A stretch of DNA of 64,000 bases, taken from NCBI GenBank assembly GCA_001247695.2, contig LGRX02031216.1, forward strand, positions 1 to 64,000. Direction: 5' to 3'. The position numbers and the translations under genes are program-made. The notes under the pieces were generated by a model, which did no database searches, had not been told where the DNA came from, and saw nothing but the letters and a program-made list of their open reading frames with translations. The stretch is from Cymbomonas tetramitiformis. Its lineage: Eukaryota; Chlorophyta; Pyramimonadophyceae; Pyramimonadales; Pyramimonadaceae. Every line of letters begins with the position of its first letter. The first letter of the stretch is position 1. Of the stretch, positions 20,201 through 31,909 are shown in pieces.

Positions 20201-23200
20201 AAAACCCTATATATTCATATGAGCTGTCATCACTACAATGACATGGGTTTTTGAATCGTCGAAATAAGTACAACTCCGATGAATTCATTAGTACAGAATA
20301 AGCTGTTGGGATTATTCTCCGGCTGGATTGCATTCATTCACAATCCCTGTACATTCCGGTGACAAAATATTGCACTGGACTGATCACCACATTGGTATAA
20401 CCTGTGATATATAAGTCACCAGAGAAAGCATTGCAATCAGCACAATGCTGTCTAGACTCACAAAGATGAGTAACATATATTCTCAGATGTAATAAATGGA
20501 GGCACAATGTGACCTACGCTAAAATCGCGTATGCTCGGGCACTGTATTGTGACCTGCGCTAAGATCGTGTATGCATGGACACAACATGACTTGTGCCAAT
20601 GACGTGGACATATTTTATGCCACGACATCACATCTACATCAATAAATCACTCAGAGAGAAGGTGTTGACATTAGTGTACCACCATTATACATATAGTCAT
20701 GAGGATTTTAAAGAAGACATAGTCTCTCCGATATTGACAAACATGGTACATATATATATATATCCATGCTCTCTGATCATATATTGATATCCCACGGCAT
20801 ATGATGATGGTAATAGCAACCCACTTCGCCGCTGAATGGTAGTGTTGTATTTTATACAGCACATGCATGGGCACTATATGACCCACGCTGATGACGTGAA
20901 TTCGGGCTGCATCCCAAAAACTGCGATGCACCTTTGGTGCAATGGGCTGCAACCCGAGAACTGCTATCCAGCTTCATAGAAAGCTTCCACGTCATCACAT
21001 AGAGGTCGGACCTCTGTTGTATTTAAACGGCGCTTGACAACCGCCTGGCAATACACTTCCTTGAGGGGGGAAGATAGTAAGCTAGAAATACAACTAAAAA
21101 CCAAATAAATAATAAAAACAAATAATAAAATAAAACAATTAAGTTGCATCATTGTTTTTGTTTTGGTAAGCCTGACTATATATAGTCAAACCATGCAGAA
21201 CTCTATGAAGCTGACACATATATGTATCAAACATTTCTAAGGTCATCAGCCATGACATACATATGAGCTTGATTTTGAAGACCTAGACATTGTATACATC
21301 CAATCTAACATGTATCCAAACAAGAATTGTATATTGACACGGTGCAAGTACTATGGCCTCTGCCACCGATGATCATTAAAAAGGGCAACCATTCTTGATA
21401 TTTCATACATATCATCTGATTGTATCATTAAAGGTGTCAAGAGTACTCAATGCAATATGCAGGCTACAGCCTGAGTACAACACCTAGAAAGGTCAAAGCC
21501 ACGGAGCTAACCAATGTAGCATAAATGCTAGCTGCCTTGAAGGCTATACAATAAGCCTATTGCCCTTATGTCTTGATATGTATCCGTGTATTGGCATCTC
21601 TTTGAGGTAATTATGCCTACTGAATGAGCCATACCAACCATTTTGTCTTCATTGATCATTACATATCTGATCATATCGCCATTGAGCAAAGCCTATTCTG
21701 TGAGATTATATATCACGAGACATTTCATTAGTGCACATTAAACAATTATAGTGCAACAAAAATCATCAGCTCTTCATCCTACCAAAAGGTTGAGTTGTTG
21801 TCAATTGATTTTTTAGACACCATTTCTCAGAGGTCTATTCATCATAAAAGACAGAGTCTGTGCAATCATGGCTATTCAGCCTCCAAAATAGCTGACATAG
21901 CTATCCAGCTTATGACCCAACCGTTGTTAAGCAGCCTCCATGCTATATGGCTGAAAAATGGCAAGCAATCTCTTCGGTCATTCTTGGGCATAGAGCGATC
22001 AAGCACAACTAATCCAGGATGTTTATCCCAACATTCTGCAAGAGTTACTCATGTTTTCCATGTGTCAAGAAAACAGCCAATATACCGCCCTATAATGGGA
22101 GTCATCTCCTTCAGCGAGGGGAATGGTTATGCTGTAAAGTTGACCAATCTGATCATCATAAAACTGACAGACAGACAGATTTGAAAAAATCGATTGAAAT
22201 TTGTATTGAAAATGACTATTCCTTAAGATAAGGTATTGCACCTAAGGGAATAAAGGTTTCATCCTCTGAAATAGGAAAGGAGTTTTTCATTGACTCTAGT
22301 TCCTGAATCCAAAATCACATAGAAAATATGTTCTATCCTGTGCATATAGAAAGTACATTAAATTCAGATTCTGAGCATACAAGTGGATTTGAATGCACTC
22401 AGGTATGTACTGAGTTGCAACTGTCCAAAGTTTTCATTCTGACATCACTATCTTATTGTGGAATAGCATATAATGGTATAAACCATCCACATATAGATTG
22501 ACATCATACTTGTGGTTCATATCATTCTGGCACATAAGACAAGCATGCTTCATTAAGAAATGAAAACTCTTTGAAAGTTCATTCTGGAATGTTTAGAAAT
22601 TTGTTGCCTCATCCATTAGGCCACGAAGTCTTGGAAAACCCGTAATCTGCATACGGTCTCTAAGCACGGTTCATCCTTATTCTGGAAAGTGACAGAAATT
22701 TTATAAAACAAGTCACAACTCTATCGGATTGAAATGACACATTCATCATTCATACTTCTTTATCATAACAAGTCTCTGAATAGTGTTTGCCCAAAAATAA
22801 AATGGGCACCATTGAGATAAGTGATCATGTGCTGAAGAATATACACATATCACTAAGCAATGCCATGTTCTATTCATAATGACATGACATGTCAGCCATC
22901 CATCAACTACGAAAATACAACTCGTAGTAATTTGTTGTCATTACGGACACTTTTTGATCGACTCTCCATTAGCTTCGATACCAAAGTTAACTTCGGTACC
23001 ATCACTGATTTCTTTGTTCATCATGACAATCATTATCCAGAACCACTGTCTAAGTTGGGTACACTATAGTAACCCTGAACTGACAAAGTATGTGGGCTGC
23101 AACCCAACGACTGCATTTGACATCATCTGGCATTTGCCACATTCAAAAACGTCAGGCATATTGTCAATATGACGTAGAAAAAATCAATGTTCATATTGAC

Positions 23201-24486
23201 ATTGTTACCTCTAAAGCATTCGATGAGTAATCTCAGTCTGATTCTCTATCAAACCATTTTTCACATAACATAATGATTGAATAACATCCTCCATCACCAT
23301 CTGATTGGTTTGATACATCTCTTATTGCGAGGGGAGGAAGAGTATAGATTCATTCATTTTCATACAGCTGCCACAAATTGATTTACATCATTGTGATTTG
23401 CTTGGAAAATTAAAATTTTTATCAAAAGTTCCAGCATCTGTGTATAGCAGCCATTAAGTTGATGACACGGTACATCATGCCGATTGAAACATCAAATGAA
23501 GTCTTATTTGACTTACTAACACATGAAGTTCATTATGAAGAAATCATAGATGCATATTTCTCCGACTCTATCATTTATATGAAGGGCACTGACATAGGAG
23601 AACGATGGTTTTTCAAATGTGAATAAGCTATATTGTAAGCTTACGACCATCACTTTGACGTCAACAGCCTGAGATGCTGATTGTCGAAAATTCAAGAGTT
23701 GAAGGATTTGATGAATCAACCTTGATACATGTGTTTTGATTGATAAATTGTTGATCCATGGTTTCTCCTCAAATCTAGAGAAGCTGGCACACAAGTTGTT
23801 GCCAATGTCTTAAGGAAAGCATCTGAGCAAAGGATTGCTAGTTGTGCCATCAGGCATCGAATTCCATAACAGCAAAGCCGAGTGAGTACTCGCCACTCTA
23901 GCTATTTGCCCGTCATTCCTTCCAGGTTCATGACAAGAGACAATTCATCAAAGTCATACACCAATGCATAAGTCGCATGCATGGTTGCACAGTTTGTATC
24001 CGAATGCCATTCCATCAAGGTTAAACATCTTGACAGTAACACTAGCCAACCAAAAGCCTTCTTGTCTTCGGATATCTTGAGCATTCTCATTTCCAACTCT
24101 TTGGACTAGGAAGCATCATGACTGTGTCTCGCCAGGACGCTAATCCTCAAAGCCGCACACTTGAGGCGAGCCTTATGAGACAGTGACCTTTGGCTTGTGG
24201 GGCGTCAACCCCTTATCAAATCCTGAACACTTGTTAACACCTGGATAAATTTAACATGATGCAACTTAAGTGGGATTATAAGTTCTATATAATCATATTG
24301 TCTACGTATGCTGAAGGCATAATTGCCGCATATGGTTACAATAGGTCGCAGCTTCTATAAATTGTGGCTTCTGAGTCAAAGGCTGATCGGCGATGACTTT
24401 TGCCAATAATTGCCGACCGAATTATAATCAGGCCGTGGAAACATGTACCCAAGAGGTTTTCGTCCATCGGTCACGTATATATATCA

Positions 24487-24602
24487 GGGCTGCATCCCAA
24501 GAACTGCAGGGCTGCATCCCAAGAATTGCAGGGCTGCATCCCAAAGACTGCGACGCACCTTCGGTGCAATGGGCTGCAACCCGAGAACTGCAGGGTTATA
24601 TC
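24487..24602 (+). repeat. Tandem copies of a 23-bp GGGCTGCATCCC motif
   Basis: Five adjoining copies of GGGCTGCATCCCAAGAACTGCA with small changes; the core GGG...CCC can fold back. Single copies are dispersed through the same element. Confidence 0.75.
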
Positions 24603-25573
24603 CCTAACATTTTTTACCCTGCATCAAATTGATATGACAGGAGCAGGAATTGATCCTTCCTTGCTAAAGGTGTAGTGAGCCTTGTTCAAAATCATACCCT
24701 TGCACAGATACGCACACATGCGAGATATCATATCCGTGGATAAATAAAAACTGCTAAATGCTACCTTTGCCAAAACCGTGGTTTGTCATCGGATTCTTGG
24801 CCAGTCATCCGAAGCTACCGGAGATATCGACTGAGGTAGACGGAGTTGTGATCCTAAGTTGTGCTTGACAAACATAACTAAATAAATTTCACATTAGTAC
24901 GTGGCGAATCCATTCTCACTCATCGCGATAGATGTTCGTCAAAGCGTGCGTACTGGACAAAAATATTGAGGAGTTGAACAGACCGGTAAAGGATTATAAG
25001 TCCAATTCCGTTAAGCAGGGCCGCTCCGTTTGCATTAAAACAAGCCCCTTTGTTCGTTTATTATCGAAATCGGGCTCCCCATCACCGCCTAGGATCCTCC
25101 AAAGTAGCTTAAGGAGGGGAGGAAGAGTTGGGTGCACTATATTAGGCCGAGAATCGTTCGAATATAATTCGTTATAATCGTGGGATCATCGATCGCGCAA
25201 AGGCGACGACGGCTAGCGCAAATAATCCGTAACGTAGACTTCGGATGCTTTGAATCGTCTAGCACATACATGATAACGTGTGGATCAATCAGTAATCCAG
25301 CATAGGGTTGTATCGCGAAAACGCTCTTCATTGAACCTTGGAACGTCACTCAACGATACGATTTCCGGAAAGGTGGGCTGCATCCTAAGGACTGTATGGC
25401 TAAATGCCTAAGGTGAGGGACTAAAGTGGACTCAGTTTCCCCCAATAACCTAAAAACACCATGAGGGACGCCTCAAATCGGTGTAAAAAGACCGGTACCA
25501 GCAAGAAGCGACAACAACAAAGACATCAAAGACATATACAAAGGTATGCCCGTTGTGAGGTCACAACTCTCTT

Positions 25574-25584
25574 AAGAGGGGAGA
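25574..25584 (+). promoter_or_regulatory. Polypurine tract of the LARD-like element
   Basis: AAGAGGGGAGA lies three bases before the TGTCAGGG start of the right LTR, the usual primer site for plus-strand DNA synthesis. Confidence 0.7.
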
Positions 25585-25586
25585 TC

Positions 25587-26067
25587 TGTCAGGGTTATGA
25601 CCGATGACATATGTGTCATACATGTCATACGTGTCATACCTGTCATACATGTCATACCATGTCATGTCATGTCATGTCATGTCATGTCATATATTATTAT
25701 GACAGTCGACATTATGGTCGATCATGACTGTACAGGTCGAGTCGCGCCATACATTTATGACAGTCGTCAGTACGGTCGACGATGACTGTACATGTCGCCA
25801 GATGATTATGTCATATCATCAGGCATCCCTGTCATCGAGAGTTCGTATGATTGAACTCGAAGATGACAAAGCAAAGATACATCTTGTCGATTCTTCAAGA
25901 ACCATCTTTCGCTTTAGCATGCACGGAACATGCATGCGCAGCACGAACGAACTAGTCGTTTATACAATGCTGGTCGTTCAACCTACGTCTCGGGTTCACA
26001 ACCCAATGGCGGTACCATCAAAGATGATGGGAGACGTAGGTACTTAAGTGAGGAAGCGTTGTGCTTC
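25587..26067 (+). repeat. 3' LTR of the non-coding retrotransposon, left part
   Basis: It is homologous to 16063-16537 and is cut off by the run of N at 26068. One extra GTCAT unit and about eight substitutions distinguish it from the 5' LTR. Confidence 0.88.
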
Positions 26068-26544
26068 NNNNNNNNNNNNNNNNNNNNNNNNNNNNNNNNN
26101 NNNNNNNNNNNNNNNNNNNNNNNNNNNNNNNNNNNNNNNNNNNNNNNNNNNNNNNNNNNNNNNNNNNNNNNNNNNNNNNNNNNNNNNNNNNNNNNNNNNN
26201 NNNNNNNNNNNNNNNNNNNNNNNNNNNNNNNNNNNNNNNNNNNNNNNNNNNNNNNNNNNNNNNNNNNNNNNNNNNNNNNNNNNNNNNNNNNNNNNNNNNN
26301 NNNNNNNNNNNNNNNNNNNNNNNNNNNNNNNNNNNNNNNNNNNNNNNNNNNNNNNNNNNNNNNNNNNNNNNNNNNNNNNNNNNNNNNNNNNNNNNNNNNN
26401 NNNNNNNNNNNNNNNNNNNNNNNNNNNNNNNNNNNNNNNNNNNNNNNNNNNNNNNNNNNNNNNNNNNNNNNNNNNNNNNNNNNNNNNNNNNNNNNNNNNN
26501 NNNNNNNNNNNNNNNNNNNNNNNNNNNNNNNNNNNNNNNNNNNN
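26068..26544. other. Assembly gap (N)
   Basis: All 477 positions are N. Open frames drawn through it have no meaning. It hides the end of the 3' LTR and any target-site duplication. Confidence 1.
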
Positions 26545-26744
26545 TGTGTGCATTTGGGATCACGGCACCGAACGTGCCATCGGAGGTATATTGGGATGGA
26601 TACCGCGGATATATCCGATCACAAGTACATGTCATTCGGCTTTGTCCAGCTAAACATGAATGTCTAGTTGTGAAATCACATATGATCGACCATATTTGAG
26701 ACCATTCGATGTGCATTATGGTGTTAACAAACTACGCTATGGTT

Positions 26745-26775
26745 AACCCACCGTAAGGCGTTCTTACGGTGGGTT
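26745..26775. repeat. Hairpin with 13-bp arms, CTTACGGTGGGTT family
   Basis: Perfect 13-bp arms surround GCGTT. The arm is the same as that of the palindrome at 13955-13980. Confidence 0.75.
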
Positions 26776-26869
26776 ACCCCACCTTGAGCCCAATAGACAT
26801 AAAAGCGTAAGAAAGCTGTTCTCGAAACTCCTCCTCGCGGCCCTCCTCCACAGCAGAGCTCTATATCGG

Positions 26870-27080
26870 TTTGGTTTTTCGGTATCGATACAATCCGATA
26901 TCCGAAAAACGGTATCGATAATCGGCACAATCGATAAATAATCGATTACTTGGACATTTATATGTAATTTGTTATAAATTAAATATGAAACACCAAAACC
27001 TGCACAATCGATAGTTAGACATTGCAATCCGATAATCGGCGATAAATACGATATATCGATAGTGTCGGTTATCGGAAATA
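26870..27080. repeat. Cluster of ATCGAT/CGATA words
   Basis: ATCGAT, CGATAATCGG and related dyad-symmetric words occur more than a dozen times within 210 bases. I see no gene; frames across it are not convincing. Confidence 0.5.
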
Positions 27081-27389
27081 TCGATATAGAGCCTTGCTCC
27101 ACAAGCGCAGTAACCAAAACGTCGGGGTCATTGAAGAAATCAAAAGCCGTTGGAGCCTCAATCGTTGATGTCGGTTTCGCACGCAAGGACGAAGTCCCCA
27201 CAATGCGGCGGGGTCGAGCACTCGAAGATGGTGTGGAGTGCGAGGCGGTCGGTGACGGGGATGGAGACGCACCAGTACGTGCACGTGCTGCACGAAATGC
27301 GGAGCCAACTGTCTCACGTCGGGCGGAAGCCATGTCGGGTAAAAAATATTGTCGGTCCAGTTGAGTGGTAACGCACGAAAAAGTGCGCT

Positions 27390-27512
27390 AGATGTCGGTA
27401 CTAAAAGATGTCGGTACTAAGGGTGACCGCTGCGAAGGCAAGGAGGTCGATGTCGGCAGTAAATTGTCGGAAGATGTCGGTACTAAAAAAGATGTCGGAT
27501 AGAATCGCAGGG
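27390..27512. repeat. AGATGTCGGTACTAA short repeats
   Basis: The 15-bp word GATGTCGGTACTAA or a close form occurs about five times over 120 bases, just left of LTR copy D. Confidence 0.6.
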
Positions 27513-27571
27513 CGCGAAGCGGACGGAGAACGGAAGAAACAACACCTTCTGAACGTTGGTGGGTCCAGACC

Positions 27572-27819
27572 TGATGTGAAAGCAGATAATATTATATATA
27601 TGCTTGCACTGAAAAAATGATAAGCAGTGAGATAGGGTTTCGGTTCTCGGCTAAAGTCGAATTAAACTGTAAGATAGTCGGGCTTTACGCTAACGGACCG
27701 GAACACCGACGAACTGAGCAGACAACAGGCACTGCAAGTGTCATCCGAGCAGGCGAGGGGTGACACAGGGCACCACTGACCTCCCCCCTTATGGGGGGTG
27801 AAAGTCAGTGTTCCCATGA
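27572..27819 (-). repeat. 248-bp LTR, copy D, apparently solo
   Basis: Nearly identical to 12246-12493, in the same orientation. No internal element sequence is seen on either side and no target-site duplication is obvious (AGACC left, AGCAG right), so it may be a solo LTR formed by recombination or part of a rearranged element. Confidence 0.75.
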
Positions 27820-28248
27820 AGCAGGCAGGAAAAATGAGTGTCGTTCGAAACACGAAATTGCAAGTTTTAAAGCAACACCAGCGATACCACCGCGCGGAGA
27901 TGAACAGACGGAGACGCTTGTGATCGCAATTCAGAAACGATCTGGCTTCCTGAATCCTGATGACGCGTCATCGCCGTGATGATGATGGGAGAATGCCAAG
28001 GATCAACAGTAGTGACACTGTAGGCCTGAGACCGCGAGATGCTCAGGCGAGGGAACTTGTTGTTGTTCTCGACTCTCCCCCCAACGATTGCTCTACATTC
28101 ACAAGGGCACATTTTGTACAGACTTTCGTGGCACATTGGTATGTATTGTCCGCCACCTCCAAAGTCATATGCAAGTGCATTTTTGTTATTGCAAGTTCTG
28201 CTGAAACGCCCGTCCAACTGCATCTTGCTTCAGGGAAACGTCAAAGCA

Positions 28249-29209
28249 ATGCCGGAGCTCGACGCCGAAGCTGTACGACGGGAAATGGCAGGGGATCATA
28301 AGTCTCCTTCCAACTTCGTGACCGAGCCCGTGGTTTGGGAAGCTGACCCATTCTATGAAGCGGCTGAACAAGTGCAGGTGTTGTGCCGAAAGCGTTCTGC
28401 GCCTTGCTTCCTCCTCAGCCTACCCAAGAGCCGTTTTGTTTTGTGAGAGCGACGTTGTCACGATGTTACGAGGGAAAGTGCAGTGTCTATATGCTGTCTT
28501 TGATGCAGGCTTGTCTCAGGGCAGAGTTGATAGCCGTTCTCGCACCGACAACTATGATCTTTTGTGCAAATTGCTGATCTGTAGGTACCGTATTAGCCGC
28601 GCATACACCTTCTTTTGACACGTCAAGTTTCTCTTTCATCGTTTGATAATCTGACTGACGCTGAAGTTCTTGGCGGCTGATGCACCCAGGTTGACCTGGA
28701 CGACCTGCAAGGTTCGATGTCTTCATTGCGCCGTGCATCAGCGGAAGAACGACGAAATTCTGATTTTGAGTTCGAAAAGGGCGAAATTGTTGCGGGTTGT
28801 GACAGCATCCAGCAAGAGGTCTGGCAGCTAATGCCTTTTCTCTTGCCTTCTCAAATCGCCCTACGCCTGTCTACAGCCCCTCCATAGGCAGTGCCAGTCA
28901 CATCACGAAAATCCCATCGCACAGACGCGGCTTTTCAGAGACAGTGTTCGCTTAGGAGTAGGCGGACACCACTGTCGAAACCCTTGTGCAACCGATAGAA
29001 CCCTAACCTCGCAAAGAACAGGTTAGGGTTCAGTGTACATTCCGGTTAGAGCCGTTTCGTCCTTGTATGTAGTTACTCGCTGGGCTTTCGAACAGGTGAA
29101 CGATTTCCTGGAAGTCCTAAGAATCACTGGGCAGAAGCTGGACCAGTTCCATATTTCCCCCGAAGAACTTGAGCGGAGATACCAGTTCGTCAACGCGCTC
29201 AAGAAGCAG
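28249..29209 (+). CDS. Syntaxin-6/SYP6-type Qc-SNARE, N-terminal exons
   Basis: Three exons join in phase 0: 28249-28377 (ATG start, ends CAG|GT), 28690-28816 (AG|GTT...GAG|GT) and 29096-29209 (CAG|GTG...CAG|GTACGG). The joined product has DPFYEAAEQVQ near its start, then DSIQQE, then VNDFLEVLRITGQKLDQF and ISPEELERRYQFVNALKKQ. This follows the N-terminal three-helix domain of the syntaxin-6 family, and the spacing from DPF to the SI motif is about the same as in that family. Such proteins act in fusion of vesicles at the trans-Golgi network and endosomes. The SNARE helix and membrane anchor were not found downstream, so later exons are missed or lost. Exon 1 has an unusually acidic/basic 30-residue leader before DPF. 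Confidence 0.62.
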
Positions 29210-30060
29210 GTACGGGTCCACCAACGCGAACGCGACACCAGGGACGACCTCCGCCATCGAGGCCTCATCAGGTCGAAACGGATCTGAAGCACGTGGTCTC
29301 AAATTGCAACCACTAACTGTGCTAGGGGTGTTTGAAGTAGAGTGCCTTGTTTCGCAGCAGTCCTCGAACGTTTTGACTCAGCACTTATTCAGACGATAGC
29401 ACCGGTTCGCCTCGCCTTGTCCCAATCCGGCAGGGACGCAACGCAAGGCGCCGTTGCTGTGGATGCGTTCTGCTTTTCGAGGAAGGCGGCACGGCTTGTT
29501 GAGCTTCCCCGCTTTTAAGGCCGATGCGTATTAGCAGGTCAGCATCCCAGTCGGAAGGTGGGGAAAGGCCGGATGACGCCCCGAGAAGGGGGGCGATTGG
29601 AGACGCCGACTGCTGTGGATGCTGGGCCACGCCCCACGGCATTTCGCGGAGAAGGTGGGGCTGAAACGAGTTTGGAGTCTGACGTGGTAGTGGGGCTTAA
29701 CCGCGGGGCAGCTGGCCGACATTCGGGCTGAAGTGAAGACCCTGCTTCGCACACCGGCTTCAAGCACTGGCCCTGGCGAGGCTGCAGCAGAGATCAAGGG
29801 CGAGGATGGGCAGAACGAGAGTCCCACTTCGGAGATTCGAGACGAAGTCGTCGAAGTATCCAAACCAGTGGAAAAACCCACAGGCAAGGAAGGAGTAGCC
29901 ATGTTGTTTTGGCACTTTTTGCTTTCCTATCCGAGGCAAAGCGCGGAAGCCCGACGTATGCATGCCACGTTGTATATCGTACGATGTTGTCTGCTTCATA
30001 CCCGAACCCTGTCTCAATCTTGACATTGCACCGTCTCGCTCTTACATTCTGCACAGTATT
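29210..30060 (+). other. Possible later introns and exons of the syntaxin gene
   Basis: GC-rich DNA follows a good donor (CAG|GTACGG at 29210). Open frames such as 29733-30023 are acidic (EIRDEVVEVSKPVEKP) but show no SNARE heptad pattern. I cannot define further exons. Confidence 0.25.
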
Positions 30061-30099
30061 GTCTATTTTTCTACGCAGTTTGCATAAAGTCTTTTTCGA

Positions 30100-30720
30100 A
30101 GTCTCTTCCTTTGATTTTGTGGCGCCTCCTTCCCGCATGCGCAGCAATTCCTGTTTGCACTGTTGCAGCGTGGCGTTCACGGTTGTGCCGCGTCTCGTTC
30201 GCGCTTTGCCGACGACTTTCTTGGCCTTTTGCACCATTTCGTGCGCGCTTTGTGTTAGGCGCGTTTGTGCTTCTGTGGCGTCTCACAGGCTTTTGAGGCG
30301 CTGTTTGTTTCGCACCCTTTCGCGCTTTGGCATCGTTACGTGAAGGCTGTTGAGGTGTCCCGTCTGCGTTTTTTTTGGCACCTGATGCTGTTTCTGCGGC
30401 ATCTTGTGTGTGCGTCTCAGTCGTCTTGAAAGCGCTTCTGTAACATCTCCTACAATGTCTTGTTCGTGCTTATGACGTGGCATGCTTGCGCCTTTGTTGC
30501 GTGGCGTATACGCTTTTATGGCTTTGTGTGCACGCTTTTGCGGCGCCTCGTTCGGCTTTGTGGCGTCTCACGCTTGTTTCTGCTGCATCACTGCTGCGGC
30601 GCTGCGTTTGTACCATTGCTGTTTTTTTTGCCCTCTTGCAGCGTGAGGTGCATCTGCAGCCTCTGCTTCGTGCTTTTGAGGTGGCGCGTGCATGTTTTCC
30701 CGGCTTCATGTCCTGCACGC
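30100..30720. repeat. Degenerate TTTGTGGCGTCTC-type repeat region
   Basis: Words such as CGCTTTG, TTTGTGGCG, TTTTGAGGCG and GCGTCTCA recur at irregular spacing over 600 bases, giving open frames on both strands with Cys/Leu/Arg or Lys/Arg bias. It looks like an old minisatellite rather than a gene. Confidence 0.45.
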
Positions 30721-31260
30721 AACTGTGACATCAGAGCTGGCGACCGATTCTGTTGCCTCAGCGCAGAGGTTTCCTGCTCACTTCCAGCGGATTGTCTCAA
30801 GCCGCTGCATCTTTCTTTGGAGGGTCGTCCCAGAAGATCGCTGCGGGATGGGGTGTAAACTCTCATTCCACGCGGTGGAGAGCGCAGAGCTGGGCGCCTG
30901 GTGAAATCGGTGCGGGAGGCGGCGGATGGGGCGCAGGTGTGCTGCTGGGGGACCTGGGGCGAATGCCCGCCTGGGATCTGGCGCGCCTGCAGGAAGAGGA
31001 GCGCAGCAAAGCAGAGGTGCAGATCCTCCCCTCATCTCCTGCCCTCCCTTCCCTGCTCAAATGGAAGGCGGCTGCGACGCCCTCTCCCTCCCATCCTCTC
31101 CTGCCTTTCCTGCTCCAACGCCTCGAGCAACTTTCATATTTAGTTCTGCCAGGGTCATGTCAAGAGGAGACTATCAGCAGTGTTGTTGGAGATTGCACCT
31201 ATGGGGGATCAGCCACCATGCCGCTTGCTTACCCGGGGGGTGTGGCGAAACACCATCACG

Positions 31261-31903
31261 AGCGCTCACCCGTGGGCAAGCAGCCACTGCCATGAGCTCC
31301 CGCCCGGAGGCAAGCAGCCACTGCCATGAGCTCTCACCCGTGGGCAAGCAGCCACTGCCATAGGCTCTCACCCGTGGGCAAGCAGCCCGCTGCCATGAGC
31401 TCTCACCGTGGGCAAGCAGCCACTGCCATGAGCTCTCACCCCGGAGGCAAGCAGCCACTGCCATGAGCTCTCACCGTGGGCAAGCAGCCACTGCCATGAG
31501 CTCTCACCCGGAGGCAAGCAGCCACTGCCATGGCTCTCACCCGTGGGCAAGCAGCCACTGCCATGAGCTCCACCGGGCAAGCAGACACTGCCATGAGCTC
31601 TCACCCAGGGGCAAGCAGCCACTGCCATGAGCTCTCACCGGAGGCGAGCAGCCACTGCCATGAGCTCTCACCCGGACACCGGAGGCAAGCAGCCACTGCC
31701 ATGAGCTCTCACCCGTGGGCAAGCAGCCACTGCCATGAGCTGCTCTCACCCAGGGAGGCAATCCGCCACTGCCATGAGCTCTCACCCGGAGACAGCAGCC
31801 ACTGCCATAAGCGCTCACCCGGGGGCAAGCAGCCACTGCCATGAGCGCTCAGCCGGAGGCAAGCAGCCACTGCCATGAGCTCTCACCCGGAGGCAAGTAG
31901 CCA
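31261..31903 (+). repeat. 34-bp minisatellite, about 19 units
   Basis: Units of the form GAGCTCTCACCCGTGGGCAAG plus CAGCCACTGCCAT recur about 19 times, with variants (GGAGGCAAG, GGGGCAAG) and unit lengths of 32-41 bp. Open frames in it encode artefactual Ser-His-Cys repeats. Confidence 0.92.
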
Positions 31904-31909
31904 CCCGGC

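Larger units (their letters stand above)
16538..25573. other. AT-rich internal region of the LARD-like element, no genes
   Basis: The region holds microsatellites (CA at about 18080, TA at about 18845 and 20755), TAACACCCT words at 19000-19400 and a duplicated 40-bp motif at about 20510-20580. The short motif GGGCTGCA(T/A)CCC with AA(G)AACTGC recurs at 20907, 20945, 23093, 24487-24602 and 25375. No protein domain was recognised in any of its short open frames. Confidence 0.6.
16063..26544 (+). mobile_element. Large non-coding LTR retrotransposon (LARD-like)
   Basis: A 475-bp sequence starting TGTCAGGG at 16063 recurs in direct orientation at 25587 and continues into the N gap. The purine run AAGAGGGGAGA at 25574-25584 lies directly left of the second copy, as expected for a polypurine tract. 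The roughly 9 kb between the LTRs has no open frame longer than 160 codons and no recognisable gag or pol. This is the structure of large retrotransposon derivatives, which are mobilised by proteins supplied in trans. It sits inside LTR copy C. The right boundary lies in the gap. Confidence 0.8.

Noticed and set aside
25930..26716. Open frames of 169-245 codons around 26.0-26.7 kb
   Set aside because: They are made mostly of N from the assembly gap.
29385..30286. Minus-strand frames rich in Lys/Arg/Ser at 29.4-30.3 kb
   Set aside because: The bias follows the repeated GCGTCTC/TTTGTGGCG words; no domain or splice pattern was seen.
31261..31903. CRISPR-like array of 34-bp units
   Set aside because: Units are directly adjoining without unique spacers, and the context is eukaryotic; it is a minisatellite.
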